From assembly GCA_900317515.1 (NCBI GenBank), contig ONHA01000025.1:1-40892 (forward strand): 40,892 nucleotides of DNA, written 5' to 3'. The position numbers and the translations under genes are program-made. This document shows, in pieces, positions 31,609 through 40,402 of this stretch (its first letter is position 1; each line of letters starts with the position of its first letter). The stretch is from an uncultured Eubacteriales bacterium (GTDB taxonomy: Bacteria; Bacillota; Clostridia; Lachnospirales; Lachnospiraceae). The notes under the pieces were generated by a model, which saw only the letters and a program-made list of their open reading frames with translations, was not told where the DNA came from and did not search any database.

Positions 31609-33378
31609 TCATTCAAACTGGGCATTGTAGAGCCTGTAGTAATACCCCTTATTCGCCATCAGCGACCTGTGGGTCCCCTGCTCCACGACGTCTCCCTTGT
31701 CGAGCACCAGGATCCAGTCCGCATACTCGATCGTCGAGAGCCTGTGGGCAATCACGAAGCAGGTCCGTCCCGCCATCAGCTTCCGCATGGCCTTCTGGAT
31801 CTCCCGCTCGGTCGCCGTGTCGACGTTCGAGGTCGCCTCGTCGAGGATCAGGATCCGCGCGTCATAGAGCATCGCCCGCGCAATCGTGAGGAGCTGCTTC
31901 TGCCCCTTCGAGATGTTGCCGCCGTCCTCCGAGATTACCGTCTGATACCCGTCCGGCAGCCGCATGATAAATGAGTGAATGTGCGCCGCCTTCGCGGCCG
32001 CCACGACCTCCTCCATCGTTGCGTTTTCCTTCCCGTAGGCGATATTGTCGAAGATTGTCCCGTTGAACACCCAGGTGTCCTGCAGCACCATCGCGTAGGC
32101 TCCCCGGACGCTCTTCCTCGTGCAGTCCCGGATCTCTTCATTTTCAATGAAAATGAACCCCTCGTCCGCGTCGTAGAACCGCATCAGAAGATTGATGATC
32201 GTGGTCTTGCCGGCCCCCGTGTGGCCGACGATCGCGACCATTTTTCCGGCCTCCGCCCTGAAGGAGAGGTCACGGATGACCGTCCGTTCCTTCTCGTAGC
32301 CGAATTTCACGTGCTCCATGCGGACATTTCCGTCGATATCCCGAAACGTCTTCGCGCCGGTCTTATCAGGCGTCTCCTCCGCCTCGTCGAGGAGGTTGAA
32401 GACGCGCTCCGCGGCCGCGAGCGCCGAGAAGAGCTCGTTGATGATGTTCGCGATCTCGTTGATCGGCCCCGAAAATTTCCTCGAGTAGAGCACAAACGAC
32501 GAGATATCCCCCAGCGTGATCAGCTCGTACATGTAAAGAAGGGAGCCCAGAATCGCGATGATGGAGAGAGAGACGTTGTTGATCGAGCCCATCGTCGGGC
32601 CGATCGTCACCGCATGGTACTGGGCATCGTAGTAGCCGTCGGCGGCATTTTTGTTGATCTCCCGGAACTGCTCCTCGACATTGTCCTCGTAGGCGTAAGC
32701 CTGGATCGTCGTCTGCCCGGACATCATCTCCTCGACGAAGCCGTTCATGATCCCGTAGTTCTTCGACCGCATGACAAACCTAGGCTGCGTGATCCGCCTC
32801 ATCTGCGTCGTGTAGAGCACCGCGACCGGGATCGTGAAGAGCACAACCGCCGCGAGCGGCACCGAGATGTAGACCATCATAAAAAATGCACCCGCAACCG
32901 TCACCGTGCTGGTCAGGATCTGCGTGACGTCCGCCGCCATGCAGGTCCCGATCACGTCGATGTCGTAGGAGACGCGGCTTATGATGTCGCCGGCCTGATT
33001 TTTGTCGAAGAAGCTGACGGGCAGGCGGGTGAGCTTATGAAAGACATCGTTTCTCATTTTCCGCATGAGGTGCCGCGAGACCGCCGTCATGGTCACGCTG
33101 ATGAGCACCGCGAGGATCGACGAGGCCCCGTAGCAGAGGAGCATCCGGACCGCGTAATATTTTACCGTTTCAAGGTCCACTTTGCCGGGGCCGGCCGCCG
33201 CGGCGTTGATTGCCCGCCCCGCAAGCGAGGGCCCGAGCAGCGAGAGCACGTTCGAGATAATACATAAAATGAAAACCGCCGCCATGATTCCGACAAAGCT
33301 CTTAAAATAGGCGAGAACCCGCACGAGCGTCCCCCGGGTATCCTTCGGTTTGGTCATAATGGAGTCGCGTCTTGCCAT
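31609..33378 (-). CDS. ABC exporter half-transporter, consensus-ATPase subunit
   Basis: A 589-residue protein: six-helix ABC exporter domain followed by an ATPase domain. Walker A is GHTGAGKTT and Walker B is ILILDEATSNVD with the catalytic Glu, but the signature is altered to SKGQKQ in place of SGGQ. Its start overlaps the stop of the upstream ABC gene as TGATG. Together they match heterodimeric exporters of the BmrCD/TM287-288 type, where this subunit supplies the good Walker B and the poor signature. The role is export of drugs, lipids or peptides, unspecified by sequence. Confidence 0.92.
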   Translation of the reverse strand: MARRDSIMTKPKDTRGTLVRVLAYFKSFVGIMAAVFILCIISNVLSLLGPSLAGRAINAAAAGPGKVDLETVKYYAVRMLLCYGASSILAVLISVTMTAVSRHLMRKMRNDVFHKLTRLPVSFFDKNQAGDIISRVSYDIDVIGTCMAADVTQILTSTVTVAGAFFMMVYISVPLAAVVLFTIPVAVLYTTQMRRITQPRFVMRSKNYGIMNGFVEEMMSGQTTIQAYAYEDNVEEQFREINKNAADGYYDAQYHAVTIGPTMGSINNVSLSIIAILGSLLYMYELITLGDISSFVLYSRKFSGPINEIANIINELFSALAAAERVFNLLDEAEETPDKTGAKTFRDIDGNVRMEHVKFGYEKERTVIRDLSFRAEAGKMVAIVGHTGAGKTTIINLLMRFYDADEGFIFIENEEIRDCTRKSVRGAYAMVLQDTWVFNGTIFDNIAYGKENATMEEVVAAAKAAHIHSFIMRLPDGYQTVISEDGGNISKGQKQLLTIARAMLYDARILILDEATSNVDTATEREIQKAMRKLMAGRTCFVIAHRLSTIEYADWILVLDKGDVVEQGTHRSLMANKGYYYRLYNAQFE

Positions 33379-35141
33379 CAGCCCACCTCCCCCATCTGGG
33401 ACCTTGCGATGTCCCGGTATTCCGGACAGGTGCGAAGGAGCTCCCCGTGGGTGCCCTTCCCGATGATCTTCCCGTCGGCGAGCACAAGAATCTCATCGAG
33501 CCCCATGAGGGAGCTCACCCGCTGGGCGATCACGATCTCCGTCGTCCCCGCATACTCCTCCCGCACTGCCTTCCGGACTTCCGCGTCCGTGCGGTAGTCG
33601 AGGGCGCTCGAGGCGTCGTCAAAGATGAGGATCGGCGGCCGCGCAGCCAGCGCGCGGGTGATCAGGATCCGCTGCTTCTGCCCGCCGGAGAAATTCGCCC
33701 CGTGGATCTCGCTTTTGTGCTCGAACCCCTCCCTGTAGTTGGCGATGAATTCGGCTGCCTGCGCGCTTTTTGCGGCGGTTTTCATTTCCTCATCGGAGAT
33801 ATCCCGCCCGAGGGCGATGTTCGTCCGAATCGTGTCCGCGAAGATCGCATCGTTCTGCAAAGTCACCCCGAAAAGCCGGTGCAGCTCGTCCTTCTCATAG
33901 GTCCGGACATCCCGCCCGCCGATGAAGATTTTCCCCTCCGCGGGGTCGTAAAACCGCATGAGGAGCCTCACAATCGTCGACTTGCCGGACCCGGTTGCCC
34001 CGATGATACCGAGCGAACCTCCCTTCTTCACGGAAAATGAGATGTCCGAAAGCGCATCCTCCCGCTCCTCGCCGGCAAACTTCTCCCGGCTCTTTATGCT
34101 CCCCTCCTCGGGGTCATAGCGGAAGGTCACATGGTCGAAAATGATATATCCGTCCTCACCCGTCCGCGGCGCCTCTGCCTCCGGGAGCACGCTGAGCGTC
34201 TCCTCCTCGTCCACCACATCCGCGATGCGGTTCGCGGAGGCATTGGCCTTGGACATCAGCATGAAGATGCGGTTTAATCCCATGACGCCCATGAGGATCA
34301 TGTTGAAATAGGTGAGAAATGCCAGAATAACGCCCGGCTCCGTGACGCCCGCGTTCACCCGCTGCGCACCGAACCAGACGATCGCCGTGAGGCCGATATT
34401 TAAGGAAAATGAAACAAACGGCCCCGGCAGCGACATCGTAATGCCGGCCCGTATATCGCTTTTCACAGCCTCGTCGTTGGCCTGGCTGAACCTCGCCTTC
34501 TCGTGCTCCTCCCGGGAGAGGGCCTTCACGACGCGGACGCCGGTGATATTTTCCCGCATGATGCGGACGATCACGTCCATCTTCTTCTGAACCGTGTCGT
34601 AGAGCGGGATCCCGTAGCGGGAGACCAGGACGACAAAGGCGATCATGATCGGCGCGGTCACGCAGAGGATCATCGCAAGCCCCCGGTCCATCCGGAGAGT
34701 CACGAAAATGCCCCCGACCAGCATGATCGGCGCCCGGATCCCGATGGTCTGGACGGACTGAATGAAGTTCTGGACGTTGTAGGTGTCGGAGGTCATCCGG
34801 GAGATGATCGAAGGAAGCGTAAATTTGTCCACCTGGCTGCTCGAGAGGTTGAGGGACCTGTGGAAGAGGTCCCGGCGGATGTCCTCGGCCGCGTCCCGGG
34901 CGACCTTCACGGAGAGCCGGTTCGCGCCCACATTGAGGAACCGCACGATGGCTGCAAGCATGAGCATGATGGCGCCCCAGACAAGGACATTCCGGACCTC
35001 CTTCGTCGGGACGACATGGTCGATCATGTGCTCGAGGACATAGGGAATCAGGAGCTCCATCCCGGTCCCGACGAGCTTCACCGCCATCGTGCCCGTGATG
35101 GCCCTTATGTATTTCTTCAGATACGAGAAAATGAAACCCAT
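33378..35141 (-). CDS. ABC exporter half-transporter, degenerate-Walker-B subunit
   Basis: A 587-residue partner of the downstream ABC gene. The N-terminal six-helix domain begins FSYLKKYIRAITGTMAVKLVG. Walker A is GATGSGKST, the signature is the consensus FSGGQKQR, and Walker B is ILIFDDASSALD, with Asp where the catalytic Glu should be. Thus one ATP site of the dimer (this Walker B with the partner's SKGQ) is degenerate and the other is complete. GAAAGG lies seven bases before the ATG. It starts 23 bases after trmH. Confidence 0.93.
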   Translation of the reverse strand: MGFIFSYLKKYIRAITGTMAVKLVGTGMELLIPYVLEHMIDHVVPTKEVRNVLVWGAIMLMLAAIVRFLNVGANRLSVKVARDAAEDIRRDLFHRSLNLSSSQVDKFTLPSIISRMTSDTYNVQNFIQSVQTIGIRAPIMLVGGIFVTLRMDRGLAMILCVTAPIMIAFVVLVSRYGIPLYDTVQKKMDVIVRIMRENITGVRVVKALSREEHEKARFSQANDEAVKSDIRAGITMSLPGPFVSFSLNIGLTAIVWFGAQRVNAGVTEPGVILAFLTYFNMILMGVMGLNRIFMLMSKANASANRIADVVDEEETLSVLPEAEAPRTGEDGYIIFDHVTFRYDPEEGSIKSREKFAGEEREDALSDISFSVKKGGSLGIIGATGSGKSTIVRLLMRFYDPAEGKIFIGGRDVRTYEKDELHRLFGVTLQNDAIFADTIRTNIALGRDISDEEMKTAAKSAQAAEFIANYREGFEHKSEIHGANFSGGQKQRILITRALAARPPILIFDDASSALDYRTDAEVRKAVREEYAGTTEIVIAQRVSSLMGLDEILVLADGKIIGKGTHGELLRTCPEYRDIARSQMGEVG

Positions 35142-35164
35142 TCAAAAACCTTTCTTCAGGAGAA

Positions 35165-35980
35165 TTACCGCATCTCCCAGAACGCCACCGCCGCAGCCGC
35201 CGCGACATTGAGCGAGTCCACGCCTCCCCTCATCGGGATCTTCACCGTGTAATCGCACCCCTCGATCGTTACGGCATTAAGCCCGTCTCCCTCCGTCCCC
35301 AGGATGAGCGCGAGCTTCTCCTCCTTTTTGAGTGCCGGATCGTCGATCGACACCGAGTCATCCTTAAGCGCAAGCGCCGCCGAGGCAAAGCCCAGCGCTC
35401 TGAGCTTCATAAGGGCTTTTTCCGGCCATTCATTTTCCGGGAGATAGGTCCAGGGCACCTGAAAGACCGTCCCCATGGAGACCCGGGCTGCCCGCCGGTA
35501 GTAAGGATCCGCCGAGTCCGTCGTGATGAGCACCGCGTCCACATTAAGAGCTGCCGCCGCCCGGAAGATCGCCCCGACATTGGTCGGGTTCACGACGTGC
35601 TCGAGGATCGCGATGCGCCGCTTATCCGCCGCGAGCGCCTCCCAGGAGGGCCGTTCGGGCCTTCTCATGGCCGCCAGCATCCCGCGCGTTAAGACGAAGC
35701 CGGTCAGCTGCCGGAAGACCTCCTCCGAGGCGGTGTAGACCGGGACATCCGGGCATTCTGCGAGCACTTCCTCCGCCTCCGCGGTGAGCTGCCGCTCTTC
35801 TATCAAAAATGAAACCGCCCCGCACCCGGCCGCAAGCGCCCGCCCGATCACCTTCGGGCTCTCCGCGATGAAGAGGCCCGGTCCGGGCTCATTGATGTGG
35901 AAGAGCTGGTTTTCGGAGAGCCTCGCGTAGATGTCGAGCTCCGGACTTGCGATGTCGGTTACGGGGATAAAGCTGTTCAT
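35165..35980 (-). CDS. TrmH-family (SpoU) RNA 2'-O-methyltransferase
   Basis: A 271-residue SPOUT methyltransferase that methylates ribose in tRNA or rRNA with SAM. The C-terminal domain shows the three family motifs: NPTNVGAIFRAAAAL (motif 1), LILGTEGDGL (motif 2) and IPMRGGVDSLNVAAAAAVAFWE (motif 3), which form the knot and the SAM site. The N-terminal 100 residues form a substrate-binding part. ATG 35978-35980 follows AGGTGAGG closely. The target nucleotide cannot be told. It is the first gene of the trmH-ABC-ABC-phosphatase group; 40 bases separate it from the ATPase gene upstream. Confidence 0.9.
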   Translation of the reverse strand: MNSFIPVTDIASPELDIYARLSENQLFHINEPGPGLFIAESPKVIGRALAAGCGAVSFLIEERQLTAEAEEVLAECPDVPVYTASEEVFRQLTGFVLTRGMLAAMRRPERPSWEALAADKRRIAILEHVVNPTNVGAIFRAAAALNVDAVLITTDSADPYYRRAARVSMGTVFQVPWTYLPENEWPEKALMKLRALGFASAALALKDDSVSIDDPALKKEEKLALILGTEGDGLNAVTIEGCDYTVKIPMRGGVDSLNVAAAAAVAFWEMR

Positions 35981-36020
35981 TTTCCTCACCTGTTTCTTAA
36001 AATGCTTTTCCTGCATGAAC

Positions 36021-37481
36021 TTATTCTTTAAAGAGATCATCCAGTGTAATGGTCTGCACAAAATCGCTGTAATACTCATTTTGTTTCAGTCCATACGTTG
36101 TAATAAGCGTATTATGGATTGCTGCCCGTTTGGGAACCTTCTCCAAAAGGAGATTCTTTCTTCTCACAAGCGTGAAATGATAGTCCCTGTTGACGGCGAA
36201 TTCATCATTGCAGAACTTGACCTCACACATGTTCACAATATTATCTTTTCGTTCAATTATCAGATCGATCTGAGTTCCGGAAACCTCTTCACTTCCCTTT
36301 TTAGACCATAGGGTCTCATTTGTTGACACACCGCTGATACCGAGCGCTGCCTTTATTTGTCTGATATGATTAAAGCAGACATTTTCAAATGCATATCCTC
36401 TCCATGCTGCAGCGCTTCCCGTATCAGAAATATTCGTCCAATCGGTTGTCCTCCTTTTCGCCTTCTCTCCGACAAAGCGAAGGAAGAAGAGGCAAAAAGG
36501 ATCGGTCAGTTTGTAATATTCCTCTCTTTTGCTGCTCCCGAAAGAACAGTATTTCATTATGAAAGACCCTGAAATCAATGCCTTTAACTGATTGGAAAAC
36601 TCTCCGCTGTTTGCAATTCCTGTTTTTTGAAGCAGCTCCTGTCTTGTGAGACCCATATTTTTCAGACTGAGCGCTTCGATAATTGCTTTCATAACCTCGG
36701 GGTTGACAAAAAGTGAGGAAAAGAGCCGATCATATTCATCATTCAGGGGCGCCTGTTCCGCAAAAAACATCTTATCTATGTTCTGGGACAGACTCAGCCT
36801 CCGGTCAAAATATCTCAGGTAATACGGAATTCCTCCTACCATCATATATGATTGTACAATATCATAACGTGACATTATGACATCATTTGCGGCGAAAAAT
36901 TTCTCACATTCGCTTAAGGTAAAAGGACTCAGTTTGATCTGACACGTCACCCGATCATAGAGACCGCCATGATTATTGATAACCTTATCCAGAATCCATG
37001 AACTTGAGCTGCCGCAGACAATGACCATAATGTTGTGCCGGTGACACGCCCATCCGTTCCAAAACGCTTCAAAGCCGGTCATAAATCCGGACCTTGGTGT
37101 GTCCAGCCATTGTATTTCATCGAGGAACACTACCTGTCTGGTATGACCATCATCCAGTTCCTGCAGCATGTCCTCCAGCATATAAAATGCATCCAGCCAT
37201 GACTCCGGCGTTTTTATTTTTCCTGCCCCCTGCTGTATAAGTGATCTCGCAAAGTGTTTCAGCTGATCCTTCATTCTGCTTTTTCTGGCTGCCTCTGCAG
37301 AATACCTGTCATCAATCGGGGATAATCCCGCATGCCTGAAAGTGATTTTTCCCGCAAAAACCTCATCAATGAGAAATGTTTTCCCAACGCGCCTTCTGCC
37401 ATACAGTGCGACCAGTTCAGGTGCATCGCCTGCGTATAATTCCGTAAGCTTTCTGATCTCTTTTTCTCGTCCTATGAGCAT
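36021..37481 (-). CDS. ATPase with C-terminal nuclease-like domain (AAA/DUF234 type)
   Basis: A 486-residue protein. The N-terminal MLIGREKEIRKL, Walker A YGRRRVGKT and Walker B VVFLDEIQWLD, followed by the sensor segment IMVIVCGSSSSWI, match the archaeal-type STAND ATPases. A winged-helix region (GLTRQELLQKTGIANSGEFSN) leads to a C-terminal PD-(D/E)xK-like domain with GTQIDLIIERKDNIVNMCEVKF. Role unknown; relatives are scattered accessory genes, often in mobile regions. Base composition is visibly much lower in GC than both neighbours and codon use differs (ATA, AAA and TTT are common), a sign of horizontal transfer. ATG 37479-37481 has AAAGGGG upstream, and the promoter at 37541-37569 rules out the longer GTG start. 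Confidence 0.85.
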   Translation of the reverse strand: MLIGREKEIRKLTELYAGDAPELVALYGRRRVGKTFLIDEVFAGKITFRHAGLSPIDDRYSAEAARKSRMKDQLKHFARSLIQQGAGKIKTPESWLDAFYMLEDMLQELDDGHTRQVVFLDEIQWLDTPRSGFMTGFEAFWNGWACHRHNIMVIVCGSSSSWILDKVINNHGGLYDRVTCQIKLSPFTLSECEKFFAANDVIMSRYDIVQSYMMVGGIPYYLRYFDRRLSLSQNIDKMFFAEQAPLNDEYDRLFSSLFVNPEVMKAIIEALSLKNMGLTRQELLQKTGIANSGEFSNQLKALISGSFIMKYCSFGSSKREEYYKLTDPFCLFFLRFVGEKAKRRTTDWTNISDTGSAAAWRGYAFENVCFNHIRQIKAALGISGVSTNETLWSKKGSEEVSGTQIDLIIERKDNIVNMCEVKFCNDEFAVNRDYHFTLVRRKNLLLEKVPKRAAIHNTLITTYGLKQNEYYSDFVQTITLDDLFKE

Positions 37482-37540
37482 ATATTCCCCTTTAATTGCT
37501 GTATTTTTCTTCAGCGCCGTTTTTTTCTCTCTCCAAGAAA

Positions 37541-37569
37541 AATATAACACCGGCCAGACTGCCTGTCAA
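37541..37569 (-). promoter_or_regulatory. Promoter of the low-GC ATPase gene
   Basis: TTGACA (complement of 37564-37569) and TATATT (complement of 37541-37546) have exact 17-base spacing, about 60 bases before the ATG. The rest of the 37482-37792 spacer holds only the divergent promoter at 37739-37747. Confidence 0.75.
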
Positions 37570-37738
37570 CGCAATCATCGTTATATTTTTCTCCCCGGCC
37601 ACACATACTCCCATTTCAAGAAATTTAAAACATTCTATGCCATGTATTCAGTCTCCGCAGCCTGCCGGATACCACGGCTCTCAGCTTGCCGGCATATATG
37701 GGTTCCCGCGTTTTTCTCTTCGCACCCACCTTGCGATA

Positions 37739-37747
37739 TGCTATACT
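37739..37747 (+). promoter_or_regulatory. Extended -10 promoter of the oxidoreductase gene
   Basis: TGCTATACT is a TG-extended -10, and TTCGCA 17 bases upstream is a weak -35. It lies about 45 bases before the start codon. Confidence 0.5.
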
Positions 37748-37792
37748 TAAAAAAATTGCTTTCCCCCAGTCCATCTTCAAAAGGAGGTCCCC

Positions 37793-38848
37793 ATGTCCCC
37801 CCTCACCTACCTCATCGTCGGCTCCGGCTGGAGAGCCGAGTTCTACGGCCGCATCGCCGCCGCTTACCCCGGCATTTTCAGGGCCGTCTACTACTGCCGC
37901 TCCGAGGAGAAGGCCGCTCTCATGCGCGCCAGAACCGGCGCCTACGCCTTCACCTCAAAGGAAGCCTGCCTGACCATGAACCCGGACTTCGTCGTGACCG
38001 CCGTCGACAAGGCCCACAGCGCGGATGTCGCGATCGAGTGGGCCCGCCGGGGCTTTCCGGTCGCCTGCGAGACCCCCGCAGCTCCCACCTTCGAAGGCCT
38101 CCAGACTCTCCGATCCTGCAAGTTATCGGACGGCAGCCCCGCCAGAATCACCTGCATGGAGCAGTACCACCGCTACCCGATCCTCATGGCCGGCCTCGCC
38201 GCAATCGACTCCGGCGCCATCGGCGAGCCTTACTCCGCCTACCTCTCGGCCGCCCACGACTACCATGGCTTCAGCCTCATCAAAAAAATGCTGAAAACCG
38301 AAGGCGAGGGCTATGTCCTCCGCGGGCAGAAAATTAAGAGCCCCGTCACCGTGACCGACTCACGGAACAGCGCTCTCTATGACGGTGCTTTAAAGACGGC
38401 CGACCGCGACATCCTCCACATTACCTTCGACTCCGGCAAGACCGCGGTCTACGATTTTTCGGGCACACAGTACCACTCCTTCATCCGGTCGCGCAGCCTG
38501 ATTGTCCGCGGCTCCCGCGGCGAGTGGAACGGCCGGACGATCCTGTGCCTTAATTCTGAAAATGAACCCACCCGCATCTCTCTCATGCCGGACATCCCGG
38601 CACGCTACCGCTGCCTCGACAACACTTCTCTCCGCGACCTCCGGAAGGTCTGGCAAAATGAGCTCACGCTCGAGACCGCCCAGGACGAGTTTGCGATCGC
38701 CTCGATGCTGCTCGACATGGAGGATTTCATCGCAGGAGGTCCGGCTCCCTACACGCTTACAAGCGCGCTCGAGGATTCCCTCTTCTGGCTGAAGTCCCGG
38801 GAGGCCCTTGCCGCTCCCTGGAGCGAGGTCAGGGTCGAGTCTGTATAA
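37793..38848 (+). CDS. Gfo/Idh/MocA-family oxidoreductase
   Basis: A 351-residue NAD(P)-dependent sugar-type dehydrogenase. LIVGSGWRAEFYGRIAAA is the Rossmann loop, DFVVTAVDKAHSADVAIEWA follows, and FPVACETPAAP holds the place of the usual EKP motif, with Thr in place of the catalytic Lys. MEQYHRYPILMAGLAAIDSGAIGEPY is the start of the second domain. Substrates of this family are sugars, inositols and their derivatives; none can be assigned, and loss of the Lys leaves activity uncertain. AAAAGGAGG precedes the ATG. It is monocistronic, ending at a GGGGACGGTTCT palindrome. Confidence 0.85.
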   Translation: MSPLTYLIVGSGWRAEFYGRIAAAYPGIFRAVYYCRSEEKAALMRARTGAYAFTSKEACLTMNPDFVVTAVDKAHSADVAIEWARRGFPVACETPAAPTFEGLQTLRSCKLSDGSPARITCMEQYHRYPILMAGLAAIDSGAIGEPYSAYLSAAHDYHGFSLIKKMLKTEGEGYVLRGQKIKSPVTVTDSRNSALYDGALKTADRDILHITFDSGKTAVYDFSGTQYHSFIRSRSLIVRGSRGEWNGRTILCLNSENEPTRISLMPDIPARYRCLDNTSLRDLRKVWQNELTLETAQDEFAIASMLLDMEDFIAGGPAPYTLTSALEDSLFWLKSREALAAPWSEVRVESV

Positions 38849-38851
38849 GAC

Positions 38852-38894
38852 GCAGATGGGGACGGTTCTTCGCGGAGAACCGTCCCTCCCCTGC
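38852..38894. repeat. GGGGACGGTTCT palindrome between convergent genes
   Basis: GGGGACGGTTCT and AGAACCGTCCC form a near-perfect 11-bp stem with a short CGCGG loop, flanked by GCAG/CTGC. It probably terminates both the oxidoreductase and the esterase transcripts. Confidence 0.8.
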
Positions 38895-38900
38895 GAAACC

Positions 38901-40391
38901 TCACCTCATCACAAACGCCGCTGCCTTCCGGATCCAGCCCTCCGCAGGCGTGTCGGTCGCCGGCCCGCCCCCGTGGTCGACGCCCCGGAAAACCGTGCAC
39001 TCGTATGGCACTCCTGCCTTCTTCAGCGCCCGGACCATCCGGCGGGTATTCTCCGTCGGCACCGTCATATCCATATCCCCTGCCCAGATAAAGGTCGGGG
39101 GATATTCTTCTGTCACCTGAAGATCCACGCTCGCCGCCCGCTCATCCTCCGGAGAAGGAGCGCTTCCCAGCAGGTTGTCGTGCGTACCCATATGGGTAAT
39201 CGCCGGATCCATGCTGATGACCGGGTAAATGAGCACCAGCGACCCCGGCCTCGGCAGGCCGTACTTCTTCCAGCCCATCGACTCGATCTCCCTGACCGCC
39301 CGCGCCGCGTCGTCCTGCGGCCCCGGGAAACGCGCCTTATCCTTCACACGATAATACAAAATGAAAACCGAGATTCCCATCTTGTTGAGTTCCCTCGCGT
39401 AGGGAACGCCCTCGATGAAGCTGCACACGACCGTATAACCGCCCCCGGGGATCACCAGCGCAAACGGGTGCTTCTTTCCGTCCCTGATCACGAAGCGGGT
39501 GTCGAGGCGGTATTCATTTTTCGCGGCGGTCAGATCGGCAAATATCTGTCTCTTCACCATGTCCGGCGTTGACCCGCCCTTCTTCACAAAGCGCTTCCCC
39601 GAGAACGGAACGCTTCTTACGAGGAACTCCCGGAGCGCCGTCGCCGCCTTCTCATCATACGCGCGGGAGAATCCGTGGCCCGCACCCTCGATGATCACCA
39701 GCTCCGCATTCCGGCTGCCCGCCTTCTGCGACAGCCGGTACAACTCAAATGCCCGCCGCGCGTAATTAAGACGCACAATTTTATCCTCCGTCCCGTGAAC
39801 GATGAGCACCGGACCCGTGTAGCCCTTGAGAAGCTCATAGGGATCCTTGTCGACGACCGAAGCCGCGTAATCCCGCCCGAGCGTCATCGGCCCGCACTTA
39901 ATCTCCGCAGGAATATCGGCCGGGTCAAAGTGCGCGAACATCATCCGTCCTTTCCGCGCATCATCCGGGATGCAGAGCGCCGGGAAGAACAGGACCAGCT
40001 TCTCCACTTTCTCCGGGTTTCCCGCCGCGGTCATGCCGCTCACGAATCCTCCCTGCGAGCAGCCCATAAGGATGACTTTGCCGCACCCGCAGTCCCGAAG
40101 AGCGTGCGCCGTCACCGCCTCAAGGTCCCGGACCTCCGTGAAGACCGTCATTTTCCTCGTGTCGCCGTCGCTTCGGCCGCCCAGGCCGCCTCCGCAGAAG
40201 TCGAACGTGTAAACCGTATACCCCGCTTTCGCGAGCAGCTCCGCGTAAGGCGCGACTCCCTGCTCATTTCCCATGAAGCCGTGGCTTACGATGACCGGGC
40301 TGTTCCCATTCGCCCGCTCCGGGACAAATTTGGTCCCCCGAATCGTCAGTTCCTCTCTCTTCGTCTCAAACGATTCTCTTGTAAACTTCAT
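38901..40391 (-). CDS. Two-domain alpha/beta hydrolase (esterase), second domain defective
   Basis: A 496-residue cytoplasmic protein. Domain 1 (about 1-275) is a complete feruloyl/cinnamoyl-esterase-like hydrolase: VSHGFMGNEQG, nucleophile GCSQGG, acid HGTEDKIV, base GAGHGFS. Domain 2 (about 290-496) follows the xylan-esterase/BD-FAE pattern: LVIPGGGYTVVCSFIEG, WAGDMDMTVPTENTRR and GVDHGG. However, the stretch that should carry GxSxGG is missing, as the sequence goes from AARAVREIES straight to MGWKKYGLPRPGSLVLIYPV, in frame. The second domain therefore probably lacks activity. ATG 40389-40391 follows GAGAGGAG. It starts 11 bases after a GH127-like gene, so a role in removing acyl groups from plant polysaccharide is inferred. 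Confidence 0.82.
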   Translation of the reverse strand: MKFTRESFETKREELTIRGTKFVPERANGNSPVIVSHGFMGNEQGVAPYAELLAKAGYTVYTFDFCGGGLGGRSDGDTRKMTVFTEVRDLEAVTAHALRDCGCGKVILMGCSQGGFVSGMTAAGNPEKVEKLVLFFPALCIPDDARKGRMMFAHFDPADIPAEIKCGPMTLGRDYAASVVDKDPYELLKGYTGPVLIVHGTEDKIVRLNYARRAFELYRLSQKAGSRNAELVIIEGAGHGFSRAYDEKAATALREFLVRSVPFSGKRFVKKGGSTPDMVKRQIFADLTAAKNEYRLDTRFVIRDGKKHPFALVIPGGGYTVVCSFIEGVPYARELNKMGISVFILYYRVKDKARFPGPQDDAARAVREIESMGWKKYGLPRPGSLVLIYPVISMDPAITHMGTHDNLLGSAPSPEDERAASVDLQVTEEYPPTFIWAGDMDMTVPTENTRRMVRALKKAGVPYECTVFRGVDHGGGPATDTPAEGWIRKAAAFVMR

Positions 40392-40402
40392 GCGCACTCC
40401 TC

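Noticed and set aside
31975-33267. A 430-codon forward frame antisense to the ABC gene
   Set aside because: Composition is Arg/His/Asp-rich shadow text, and the ABC domains are complete on the opposite strand.
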